A stretch of 64,000 nucleotides of DNA from Gloeobacter violaceus PCC 7421 (GTDB taxonomy: Bacteria > Cyanobacteriota > Cyanobacteriia > Gloeobacterales > Gloeobacteraceae): positions 1,674,001-1,738,000 of the forward strand of contig NC_005125.1 of NCBI RefSeq assembly GCF_000011385.1, read 5' to 3'. Below the pieces are notes generated by a model. The model had not been told where the DNA came from. It searched no databases and saw nothing but the letters and a program-made list of their open reading frames with translations. Below, one piece after another: positions 44,168-52,197 of the stretch. The first letter of the stretch is position 1, and each line of letters opens with the position of its first letter. A program made the translations under genes and the position numbers.

Positions 44168-44581
44168 ATGGCAAGCGAACGCGTCGAGAAAATTCTCGAA
44201 GATCTGAAGGCCCTCAGCCTGCTGGAGGCGGCCGAACTGGTCAAAGGCATCGAAGAAGTCTTTGGCGTCAAGGCCGAGGCGCCCGCCGGGGGCGGCATGA
44301 TGGTGATGCCCGGCGTGATGCCCGGCGCCCCCGCCGCCGCCGCCCCGGCCGAGCCGGTCGAGGAGCAGACCGAGTTCACCGTCATGCTCGAAGAAGTGCC
44401 CGCCGACAAGAAGATCGCCATCCTCAAGGTGGCCCGCGAGATCACCGGCCTCGGCCTCAAAGAAGCCAAGGATCTGGTCGAAGCGGCCCCCAAGGCGGTC
44501 AAAGAAGGCGTCAACAAAGACGACGCCGCGACTATCAAGAAGAAACTCGAAGAAGCCGGCGCCAAAGCCAGCATCAAGTAG
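44168..44581 (+). CDS. rplL: 50S ribosomal protein L7/L12
   Basis: 137 residues. It recruits translational GTPases as dimers on L10. N-terminal dimerisation helix ([20 protein letters not shown]), a Gly/Met/Pro/Ala hinge, and the C-terminal factor-binding domain ([37 protein letters not shown]). The hinge is enriched in Met and Gly ([15 protein letters not shown]). It is the last gene of the unit, and a hairpin terminator begins 19 bases after the stop. Confidence 0.98.
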   Translation: MASERVEKILEDLKALSLLEAAELVKGIEEVFGVKAEAPAGGGMMVMPGVMPGAPAAAAPAEPVEEQTEFTVMLEEVPADKKIAILKVAREITGLGLKEAKDLVEAAPKAVKEGVNKDDAATIKKKLEEAGAKASIK

Positions 44582-44599
44582 TTTCAATTCCCCGGTGAT

Positions 44600-44632
44600 C
44601 CCCTCCCGGTCCTGTCGGCCTGGAGGGGTTTT
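44600..44632 (+). terminator. Rho-independent terminator after rplL
   Basis: CCCCTCC (44600-44606) pairs with GGAGGGG (44622-44628), followed by TTTT. The loop contains a smaller GC-rich pairing. It closes the ribosomal protein unit before guaB3. Confidence 0.85.
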
Positions 44633-44694
44633 GGGATCGCGAACGATTCTTGCTATGGTTGGGAAATAGGTGCTGCCGGGCGGGAGACGAGGCT

Positions 44695-45852
44695 GTGGAT
44701 ATACAAATTGGACGGAGCAAGACCGTTCGCCGCGCATATGGTATCGATGAAATTGCCCTGGTGCCGGGGCGGCGCACCCTCGATCCCGATCTGGCCGATA
44801 CCGGCTGGACCATCGGCAACGTCACCCGCGAGATCCCGATCATCGCCTCGGCCATGGACGGCGTGGTCGATGTGAAGATGGCCGTCGAGCTCTCCAGGCT
44901 CGGCGCCCTGGGCGTCATCAACCTCCAGGGGGTGCAGACGCGCTACGAGAATCCGACCGAAGTGCTTGCGCGCATCGCCTCGGTGGGCAAAGAAGCGTTC
45001 GTCGGCCTGATGCAGGAACTGTACGCCGAGCCGGTAAAGCCGGAACTGATCCGCCGTCGCATCGAAGAAATCAAAGCGCAAGGGGGCATCGCCTGCGCCT
45101 CCGCCACGCCGCAGGTGGCCGGGCAGTACGGTCCCATCGCCGCCGAGGCGGGTTGCGATCTCTTTTTTGTGCAGGCGACGGTGGTCTCCACCGCCCACCT
45201 GTCGAGCCACGAAACGCTCGATCTGGCCGAATTTTGCGCTGCGATGCCCATTCCGGTGGTGCTGGGCAACGTCGTCACCTACGAAGTCGCCCTCGATTTG
45301 ATGCAGGCCGGGGCGGCGGCGGTGCTGGTGGGGATCGGCCCGGGGGCCGCCTGCACCAGCCGCGGCGTGCTGGGTGTCGGCATTCCCCAGGCGACGGCGG
45401 TTAGCGATTGTGCCGCGGCCCGCGACGATTATTTTGCCCAGACCGGCCGCTACGTGCCGGTGATTGCCGACGGCGGCCTGGTCACCGGCGGCGACATCTG
45501 CAAGTGCATCGCCTGCGGTGCCGACGGCGTGATGATCGGCTCGCCCTTCGCCCGGGCGGCCGAGGCTCCCGGCAACGGCTTCCACTGGGGCATGGCCACC
45601 CCAAGCCCGGTGCTGCCCCGCGGCACGCGCATCAAAGTGGGCACCACCGGCACCCTCGCCGAGATCCTGCGCGGACCGGCGCGCCTCGACGACGGCACCC
45701 ACAACCTGCTGGGATCGCTCAAGACTTCGATGGGCACCCTCGGGGCCAAAGATCTCAAGGAGATGCAGCAAGTCGAGGTCGTCGTCGCCCCTTCGCTTTT
45801 GACCGAGGGCAAGGTTTATCAGAAAGCCCAGCAATTGGGCATGGGCAAGTAG
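44695..45852 (+). CDS. guaB3: GuaB3 family IMP dehydrogenase-related protein
   Basis: 385 residues from GTG 44695, the conserved [15 protein letters not shown] start; a longer frame from 44650 lacks support. The IMPDH-type barrel contains the catalytic cysteine loop [15 protein letters not shown] and [15 protein letters not shown], but no CBS domains, which defines the GuaB3 subfamily of cyanobacteria and actinobacteria. It is expected to act in guanine nucleotide synthesis alongside canonical GuaB. The length fits the family. The neighbouring LOG-type gene is 54 bases downstream on the same strand. Confidence 0.93.
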   Translation: MDIQIGRSKTVRRAYGIDEIALVPGRRTLDPDLADTGWTIGNVTREIPIIASAMDGVVDVKMAVELSRLGALGVINLQGVQTRYENPTEVLARIASVGKEAFVGLMQELYAEPVKPELIRRRIEEIKAQGGIACASATPQVAGQYGPIAAEAGCDLFFVQATVVSTAHLSSHETLDLAEFCAAMPIPVVLGNVVTYEVALDLMQAGAAAVLVGIGPGAACTSRGVLGVGIPQATAVSDCAAARDDYFAQTGRYVPVIADGGLVTGGDICKCIACGADGVMIGSPFARAAEAPGNGFHWGMATPSPVLPRGTRIKVGTTGTLAEILRGPARLDDGTHNLLGSLKTSMGTLGAKDLKEMQQVEVVVAPSLLTEGKVYQKAQQLGMGK

Positions 45853-45906
45853 CAGCGATCCCCGGCCACCAAATCGGCGGGCCGATGGGGCTGGATTTCC
45901 CATAAC

Positions 45907-47001
45907 ATGGTAGTCATGGATACCCTACGTCCCACTGCCTTATCCCGCGAACTCGATACCCTTCTTAAACGGCTTGCGGACCATCCCCACGGCGAGCTGA
46001 TTGCCCGGACCTTGCAGCAGATTGTGCAGATCAGCAACGCTCCGGAGCGCACCCGCCTCGACTGGAAGATTATCAACAACGCCCTGCAGGACATGGAGCA
46101 GGCGTTTCGGATCTTTGCACCCTACGCCAACCGCCGCAAAGTGGCGATCTTCGGCTCCTCGCGCACCGGCCCCGGCACCGCCATCTTCGAGCACGCCCGC
46201 GCCTTTGCCCACCGGGTGGTGGAGCGCGGTTTCATGGTGGTGACCGGCGCCGGGGGCGGTGTGATGGAAGCGGGCAACGCCGGGGCTTCCACCGAAGAAT
46301 CGTTTGGCCTCAACATCAGTCTGCCCTTCGAGCAGGGAGCCAACCCCCACATCGACGGCGACGCCAAGCTGATTCACTTTAAGTACTTCTTCACCCGCAA
46401 GCTGTTTTTTGTGCGGGAGACGGACGGGTTTGCCCTGTTTCCGGGGGGTCTGGGTACCCAGGACGAGTGCTTCGAGGTGCTGACGCTGTTGCAGACGGGC
46501 AAGGCGGCGATGCTGCCCCTGGTGATGGTCGACCTGCCCGGGGGCGACTACTGGCAAAGTTGGGACGCCTATTTGCGCACGCAGCTGTTGGGCCGCGGCC
46601 TTATCTCGCCCGCCGACGTCAATCTCTACCGGATCACCGACGACATCGACATTGCCTGCGACCACATCTGTCAATTTTATCGCGTCTACCATTCCAGCCG
46701 TTACGTGGGCTCGCAGCTGGTCATTCGCTTGCAGCAGGAATTGTCCGACGGGTTTGTCGAATCGCTCAACGACCACTTTTACGACATCCTCGACCAAGGG
46801 CGGATCGCCAAAAGCCCGGCGCTCGCGCGCGAAGAAAACGACAAGGCCCACCCGCTCCCCAGGCTGGTGCTCCACTTCGACCGGGCGAGCTTCGGACGCC
46901 TGCGCATGCTCATCGACGCCATCAACAATTACGAACCGTCGCGGGATCTGCACACCGACCCGGCGGTGCGGCTCGGAGGCGGCTGCGGTACAAATCTGTA
47001 A
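45907..47001 (+). CDS. LOG family protein (lysine decarboxylase-like fold)
   Basis: 364 residues; ATG 45916 is a near alternative to 45907. The core has the nucleotide-binding elements of LOG enzymes: VAIFGSSRTGPG, GFMVVTGAGGGVMEAGNAGA and the PGGxGTxxE motif in GFALFPGGLGTQDECFE. LOG proteins hydrolyse nucleoside 5'-monophosphate ribosides such as cytokinin precursors. The extra N-terminal helix region and the C-terminal 120 residues make this a long-form member whose substrate is uncertain. It lies between guaB3 and accD. Confidence 0.88.
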   Translation: MVVMDTLRPTALSRELDTLLKRLADHPHGELIARTLQQIVQISNAPERTRLDWKIINNALQDMEQAFRIFAPYANRRKVAIFGSSRTGPGTAIFEHARAFAHRVVERGFMVVTGAGGGVMEAGNAGASTEESFGLNISLPFEQGANPHIDGDAKLIHFKYFFTRKLFFVRETDGFALFPGGLGTQDECFEVLTLLQTGKAAMLPLVMVDLPGGDYWQSWDAYLRTQLLGRGLISPADVNLYRITDDIDIACDHICQFYRVYHSSRYVGSQLVIRLQQELSDGFVESLNDHFYDILDQGRIAKSPALAREENDKAHPLPRLVLHFDRASFGRLRMLIDAINNYEPSRDLHTDPAVRLGGGCGTNL

Positions 47002-47040
47002 AACCACCGTTGACAAACCGGACGCCATTGCAAAAGTAGG

Positions 47041-47046
47041 TATAAT
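47041..47046 (+). promoter_or_regulatory. -10 box upstream of accD
   Basis: A perfect TATAAT 48 bases before the accD start. A TTGACA at 47010-47015 lies 25 bp upstream, too far for a standard -35, so the promoter is either -10-driven or activator-dependent. Confidence 0.5.
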
Positions 47047-47093
47047 GACGCGGTACGGCTTTCACACTGGCGCCCGGTTTTGGAGAGCACTCT

Positions 47094-48008
47094 ATGGATC
47101 TGATCGAATGGTTTAAGGACCGGCGCAAGAATGGCCGGCTCAGCAAAGAAGAGCGCCAGCGCGAGATCGCCGACGGTCTTTGGACCAAGTGCGTTTCGTG
47201 CGCTGCGCTGCACTACACCAAAGATTTTCAGCTCAATTTGTGCGTCTGCCCGGCCTGCGGTCACCATGAGCGGGTGGGTGCTCCCGAGCGTATCCCCCAA
47301 CTGGTGGACCCCGACAGTTGGGTTTCCACCGATGATCATCTGCTCGCCAACGATCCGCTTGGCTTCAACGACATCAAGAGCTACCCCGAGCGCCTCGCCC
47401 AGGCGCGCGAGAAGACTGGGCTTTCCGACGCCATCGTCACGGGGCTTGCCACCCTCGAAGGTCGGCCGATCGCCCTTGGAGTGATGGATTTTCGGTTCAT
47501 GGGCGGCAGCATGGGCTCGGTGGTGGGTGAGCGGATCACCCGGCTGGTCGAGCGGGCCACCGCCGAGCGGCGGGCGGCGATTCTGGTGTGCGCCTCGGGT
47601 GGGGCGCGCATGCAGGAAGGCGTGCTCTCGCTGGTACAGATGGCCCGCACCAGTGCGGCACTGCAGAACCACCGCTCCGACCGGCAGCTGTTCGTCTCAG
47701 TGCTCACCAACCCAACTACCGGCGGCGTGACGGCAAGTTTTGCGATGCTGGGCGACATTATCCTGGCGGAGCCCAAGGCCACGATCGGTTTTGCCGGTCG
47801 CCGCGTTATCGAGCAGACTCTGCGCCAGAAATTGCCCGAAGGGTTTCAGACTGCGGAGTTTTTGCTCAAACACGGATTTGTCGATCGCATCGTCGAGCGC
47901 GCCCAGTTGCGCCCGACGCTTGCCAGGATTCTGCGCCTGCACGGGGTGGGGCAGGTGCAGGCCTACCGCCCGTCGCCCCAGGCTTCGCTTGCCCAGGAGC
48001 AACAGTAG
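47094..48008 (+). CDS. accD: Acetyl-CoA carboxylase carboxyltransferase subunit beta
   Basis: 304 residues. With AccA it transfers the carboxyl group to acetyl-CoA, giving malonyl-CoA for fatty acid synthesis. The N-terminal zinc ribbon ligands are Cys33, Cys36, Cys52 and Cys55. The carboxyltransferase blocks are intact ([59 protein letters not shown]). The length is typical for cyanobacteria. A short DUF3067 gene follows 69 bases downstream. Confidence 0.97.
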   Translation: MDLIEWFKDRRKNGRLSKEERQREIADGLWTKCVSCAALHYTKDFQLNLCVCPACGHHERVGAPERIPQLVDPDSWVSTDDHLLANDPLGFNDIKSYPERLAQAREKTGLSDAIVTGLATLEGRPIALGVMDFRFMGGSMGSVVGERITRLVERATAERRAAILVCASGGARMQEGVLSLVQMARTSAALQNHRSDRQLFVSVLTNPTTGGVTASFAMLGDIILAEPKATIGFAGRRVIEQTLRQKLPEGFQTAEFLLKHGFVDRIVERAQLRPTLARILRLHGVGQVQAYRPSPQASLAQEQQ

Positions 48009-48077
48009 TCACAGGCGGGATATAGCTCCCAGAGCGCAAGGCGGCTATCGTTGAGGTTGGCCACGGTTGATGCAGCG

Positions 48078-48365
48078 ATGACAGGCACGCAACTGCGGGA
48101 TTTTCTGCAGCGCAAGTGGGGAAGACCCTACGACGTTCGACTATTTCGCCGCGGCGATCGCCTGTATTTGCAGGTGATGTGGCGCTACCTGGGGCAGGGA
48201 ACCTTTGCCCTGAGCGAAGCCCAGTACGACGCACACCTCGAGCGCATTGGCCGGCAGTTGCGCGAACTGGGTGTCGAGGAGCAGGTGATCGCCTTTTTGG
48301 AGCGCACCCGCGAGAAGCCGCGCATCGGCCGGGCGGTGTCGCTGCCTTTACAGCTGCCTGAATAA
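48078..48365 (+). CDS. DUF3067 family protein
   Basis: 95 residues from ATG 48078; TTG 48051 is a longer alternative. The family pattern is clear: TGTQLRDFLQRKWGRPYDVR, LYLQVMWRYLGQGTFALSEA and the following YDAHLERIGRQLRELGV. DUF3067 is conserved in cyanobacteria and plastids, and no biochemical function is established. It is soluble with no signal peptide. It may be read through from accD. Confidence 0.85.
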   Translation: MTGTQLRDFLQRKWGRPYDVRLFRRGDRLYLQVMWRYLGQGTFALSEAQYDAHLERIGRQLRELGVEEQVIAFLERTREKPRIGRAVSLPLQLPE

Positions 48366-48474
48366 CCTCTCATCTGCTTTTCATATCGGGCTTAGGGCGC
48401 TTTGCGACGGTTGAAGTGGGCTTGCGGAGCGACTTCGCTTCAGCCCTACCTTTCAGCTCGGTAAGGATGATCCC

Positions 48475-48963
48475 ATGCAAAAAAAGCTGGCCCTGGCCCT
48501 GGGGATGTGTTTGCTGTTGCAATGGCCTTTGTTGGCGGAGACCCGTCCCAAATATGCCGTTGATCTGGGCGGCGGTCGGATGGGGATGGCCCATCTGCGC
48601 GAAGGTGGACGGCTTTTGGATCTTTACGGCGCCAACAGCCGCTATGTGAGCACTTTCAGGCTTCAGCGCGCCGAGCACCATTTTCAGGATGCGAGCGGTT
48701 CCTTTGCCTGGTACGCCGCCAATGAAAAGGGCAATGTGATTCTTTTTCGCGACGGCAGACCGGGGCTAGTGCAGCTTGAAGGCCAGGCAGGCGGTGCTGC
48801 GCTTCTGGCCCAGGGTTTATTTTTTTTGGAGCGCGGCATCGCGACGCAGGAGGCAACCCGGATGCTGCGCCAGGCGGCGGAGCGCTTCGAAGCCGAAGGG
48901 GATGCGGCCGGAGCCGAGCAAGCCCGCGCAGCCCTCGCTCGGCTCGAAGGCACCGGCGGTTAG
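48475..48963 (+). CDS. Exported hypothetical protein
   Basis: 162 residues with a signal peptide (QKKLALALGMCLLLQWPLLA). The mature region begins with a small beta-domain (YAVDLGGGRMGMAHLREGGR) and ends in a TPR-like helical segment (EATRMLRQAAERFEAEGDAA, GAEQARAALARLEG). No family recognised. It is probably periplasmic or surface-located. A long hairpin-bearing gap follows. Confidence 0.65.
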   Translation: MQKKLALALGMCLLLQWPLLAETRPKYAVDLGGGRMGMAHLREGGRLLDLYGANSRYVSTFRLQRAEHHFQDASGSFAWYAANEKGNVILFRDGRPGLVQLEGQAGGAALLAQGLFFLERGIATQEATRMLRQAAERFEAEGDAAGAEQARAALARLEGTGG

Positions 48964-49071
48964 GGCGGTTTTTTTCGTTGCCCGGGCAACGACGGCAAGT
49001 TGTCTGGAAACCTTGATGGTCGAGGGTTTTTGCCATGACACCCGGCGGTTGGTGTGGCACGACAGTCTGTG

Positions 49072-49113
49072 GAGCGAGAGGCGGAACCCCCTTCGGGTTC
49101 CCCTCTCGCGCTC
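49072..49113. repeat. Long imperfect inverted repeat in the 48964-49401 gap (REP-like)
   Basis: GAGCGAGAGG, then GGAACCC, pair across a CCTTC loop with GGGTTCC, then CCTCTCGC-GCTC, giving a stem of about 18 bp with two small bulges. It is followed by further C-rich/G-rich complementary tracts up to about 49160. It resembles a palindromic intergenic repeat unit. The remaining 438-base gap shows no convincing gene or promoter. Confidence 0.6.
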
Positions 49114-49401
49114 TCCAACCTCCCCGCGTCGAGGGGGTGCCACCCCCCCGACACCCCCCGGACTTAGCGGCATGGTTGGGAACGAGGCTTGGTGGGTGGG
49201 ATCGGTTTATTCTTCCAGGGCCTGCACGACGCGTGTCGACTGCGGCGATGGGGCTGGCTGGTCGTTGGGCTGCAAGTGTATCGGAGAGTGAGGCAGTTTA
49301 AATGCCGTGCATAATCTGATGGGTAGTGTCCGGCGGCGGGCGGGTTGGTGGACAAATGCACGCAGCCCCATAAGATGAAAGCAAGCGCGCGACCAAAAGC
49401 C

Positions 49402-50157
49402 ATGTGGTACTACGATCCCACCCGCCCTCTGCCCTCCTCGGCGGAGCTTCCCGACTCCGACGATGCCCCCGTGGATAACGAACTGCAGGAACTGATTCCC
49501 GTACTGCTGCGCTCGATTCTCGACGAGCTGTGGCAGGAGCGCCGCGACTGGCTGTTTGCCATCGACATGGGCGTCTACTACGACCCCGAGCTGCCCGCTA
49601 TCGTCCCCGACGGCTTCATCAGCCTGGGCGTCGAGCGGGTCATCGATGAGAATTTGCGCCCGAGCTATGTGCTCTGGGAAGAAAACGGCATCGTCCCCTG
49701 CTTCGTGCTGGAGGTGGTCTCCCAGACCTACCGGGGCGAGTACGACAAGAAACTGCAGCAGTACGCGCGCCTGGGCGTGCCCTGCTACGCCGTATACGAC
49801 CCGAGCTTGAGCCCCCGGCGGCGACGGCGGCACGCGCCGCTGGAGGTTTACAGGCTGGTGGATGGGGCTTACCAGTTGCAACCGACTGAGGGGCCAGTCT
49901 GGATACCGCAGTTGCAGCTTGCCCTCGGGCGGGAAGCCGGCACTTTCCGGGCGGTGACGCGCGAGTGGCTCTACTGGTACGACGAGCGGGGAAACCGCTA
50001 CCCCACCCCAGGCGAACTGCTCGAACAATCCCGGCAGCAACTGCGCCTTGAGCAGCAGCGCGCCGAACAGGAGCGACAAAGAGCCGAGCAGGAGCGACAA
50101 AGAGCTGAGGTTCTGGAGCGGCGCCTGCGCGAACTGGGCGTCGATCCTGACGGTTGA
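49402..50157 (+). CDS. Uma2-family (DUF820) protein with charged coiled-coil tail
   Basis: 251 residues from ATG 49402, which gives the start common in related cyanobacterial proteins (WYYDPTRPLPSSAELPDSDD); ATG 49375 is in frame. Uma2 core features: DMGVYYDPELPAIVPDGFIS, CFVLEVVSQTYRGEYDKKLQ and LGVPCYAVYDPS. The tail repeats AEQERQRAEQERQRAE and ends RLRELGVDPDG, like the Uma2 proteins at 6955 and 36203. Its role is unknown. It is 51 bases upstream of dnaX on the same strand. Confidence 0.88.
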   Translation: MWYYDPTRPLPSSAELPDSDDAPVDNELQELIPVLLRSILDELWQERRDWLFAIDMGVYYDPELPAIVPDGFISLGVERVIDENLRPSYVLWEENGIVPCFVLEVVSQTYRGEYDKKLQQYARLGVPCYAVYDPSLSPRRRRRHAPLEVYRLVDGAYQLQPTEGPVWIPQLQLALGREAGTFRAVTREWLYWYDERGNRYPTPGELLEQSRQQLRLEQQRAEQERQRAEQERQRAEVLERRLRELGVDPDG

Positions 50158-50208
50158 AGGGCGGCCCGCCGCCAGTGGTCATAATGGAACTTTCCACCGG
50201 TCCTTGCC

Positions 50209-52107
50209 ATGGCCTACGAGCCCCTGCACCATAAATACCGCCCCCAGCGCTTCGGTGATGTGGTGGGGCAGGGACCGATCGTCACCACCCTCACCAACGC
50301 CCTCAAAGCGGGTCGCATCGCCCATGCGTATTTATTCACCGGCTCGCGGGGCACCGGTAAAACCACTACCGCCCGGTTGATCGCCAAGGCCCTCAACTGC
50401 ATCCACGGTCCCACCCCCGACCCCTGCGGGCGCTGCGAACAGTGCCTGGCCATCGCCACCGGCAGCGCCCTCGATGTCATCGAGATCGACGCCGCCTCGA
50501 ACACCGGCGTCGACAACATCCGCGAACTCATCGAGCGCGCCCAGTTCGCTCCGGTCCAGAGCAGACAAAAAGTATACATACTTGACGAAGTTCATATGCT
50601 CAGCTCTGCAGCGTTCAATTGCCTGCTCAAGACGCTGGAGGAGCCCCCCGCGCATGTAACCTTTGTACTGGCTACTACCGATCCCCAAAAAGTGTTGCCC
50701 ACGGTGATTTCGCGCTGCCAGCGCTTCGATTTTCGGCGTATCCCGCTTACGGACATGGTCAAGCATCTGGAGGAGATCGCCTGGAAAGAGGACATCGACA
50801 TCGAGCACGAAGCGGTCGAACTGGTGGCGCAGATTGCCCAGGGGGGATTGCGCGACGCTGAGAGTCTGCTCGATCAACTCGCTTTGCTCGAAGGGACTAT
50901 CGGGGCAGAACGGATCTGGCAACTGGTGGGGGCGGTTCCCGAGCGGGAGTTGCTCGTCATCGGCGAGTGCATCCAGGCCGGGGACAGCACGCGGCTCATC
51001 GAGCAGGTGCGCCGGTTGCTCGACAGCGGTAAGGAGCCTTTGCAGGTACTGCAGGATCTGCTCGGGTTCTACCGGGATCTGCTCATCGCCCACACCGCCC
51101 CCGATCGGCGGGATCTGGTGGCGGTGACCGCCGCGAGCTGGCAGCAGATGTGCGAGCGGGCTAAGACCCTGAGTATTCCGCAGCTGCTGGCGCTGCAGGA
51201 GCGATTGCGCCAGGCGGAACCGCAGATCAAAACCTCCACCCAACCGAGGCTGTGGCTGGAGGTGGGGTTGCTGGGACTGCTGGCTTCCCCCAGCCAAAAT
51301 CAGCCGGTTGCACTCGCCCCGGCTGCGGCCAGACCCGCCGCTCCAGTCCCGGTCCCGCCGCCGCGCCCGGCTGAGGAGCGGCCGACCCCACCGCCTCCTG
51401 CTGCGCCGCGTGGGGTCGAGGAGCGGCCCAACTCCGTACCGCAACCGCCGGTCGAGCCAACTCCGCCCCAGCGCCCACAAGTTCCACCCCCGTCGATTGA
51501 ACCGGCGGCAGCCATTCACCGGCCGGCCAGACCGTCGGGGTCCACCCCCGACGGCACCGGCCTGCGCGAGCGGTGGCCGGAGTGGATCCGCCTGATTCCC
51601 CAGCCGACCCAGAGCTTGATGTCTTCGAGCTTCTGGCTGGAGGAGACTCCCAAGCGCCTGGTCATCGGCTTTACCACCGAGCCCCTGGTAAAGCGGGCCA
51701 GCGAGCCCCGGCGCCTCAAGCAGATTCAGGAAGTGCTCCAGCAATTTTTGGGCCGGCCGATCGAAGTGCAGTTCCATATCGGCAAAGCCCCTGCTGCCGC
51801 ACCGGCCGTTGCGGTTGCCTCTTCCCAGTCGGCCGCCTACACTCCGCCACCGGTGAGTTTTAGCCCGCCGGCACCTCCTGAAGTAACCCCTGTTTCTCCG
51901 ACGACCGTCGCGCCGCCGAGCGCGGCAAAGCCGCCGCTCAGCGACGAGGAACCGGACGAACTCGACCGCGCCGCCCGCGGCCTCGCCGAATTTTTTAACG
52001 GCGAGGTGATCAGTTTCGACGGCGAAGCGGAGGAGCTGCCGGGTGCCACCCAGCCCGGCGCCGCCGAGGTGAGCGACATCGACGATGACGAAGACATTCC
52101 GTTTTGA
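50209..52107 (+). CDS. dnaX: DNA polymerase III gamma/tau subunit
   Basis: 632 residues. It is the ATPase of the clamp loader that coordinates the replicative polymerase. Walker A GSRGTGKT (45-52), zinc ligands Cys64, Cys73, Cys76, Cys79, Walker B VYILDEVHML, SRC motif (ISRCQRFDF). Residues from about 365 to 450 are a Pro-rich low-complexity linker, followed by a C-terminal domain with TQSLMSSSFWLEETPKRLVI and a long acidic tail. No intein is present, unlike some cyanobacterial dnaX genes. The ORF is uninterrupted, so any short gamma form would need frameshifting not evident here. Confidence 0.96.
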   Translation: MAYEPLHHKYRPQRFGDVVGQGPIVTTLTNALKAGRIAHAYLFTGSRGTGKTTTARLIAKALNCIHGPTPDPCGRCEQCLAIATGSALDVIEIDAASNTGVDNIRELIERAQFAPVQSRQKVYILDEVHMLSSAAFNCLLKTLEEPPAHVTFVLATTDPQKVLPTVISRCQRFDFRRIPLTDMVKHLEEIAWKEDIDIEHEAVELVAQIAQGGLRDAESLLDQLALLEGTIGAERIWQLVGAVPERELLVIGECIQAGDSTRLIEQVRRLLDSGKEPLQVLQDLLGFYRDLLIAHTAPDRRDLVAVTAASWQQMCERAKTLSIPQLLALQERLRQAEPQIKTSTQPRLWLEVGLLGLLASPSQNQPVALAPAAARPAAPVPVPPPRPAEERPTPPPPAAPRGVEERPNSVPQPPVEPTPPQRPQVPPPSIEPAAAIHRPARPSGSTPDGTGLRERWPEWIRLIPQPTQSLMSSSFWLEETPKRLVIGFTTEPLVKRASEPRRLKQIQEVLQQFLGRPIEVQFHIGKAPAAAPAVAVASSQSAAYTPPPVSFSPPAPPEVTPVSPTTVAPPSAAKPPLSDEEPDELDRAARGLAEFFNGEVISFDGEAEELPGATQPGAAEVSDIDDDEDIPF

Positions 52108-52197
52108 GCGTTCCCGGACTGCTTCTCGGCTTGCCGGAGACTTTCACGCATATACTCTTTGAGTGATAATTCCCAGGTCACAGGATCTCGGCATCAG

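Noticed and set aside
47010-47015. TTGACA as the -35 box of accD
   Set aside because: It is 25 bp from the TATAAT, too far for a standard sigma-70 type promoter.
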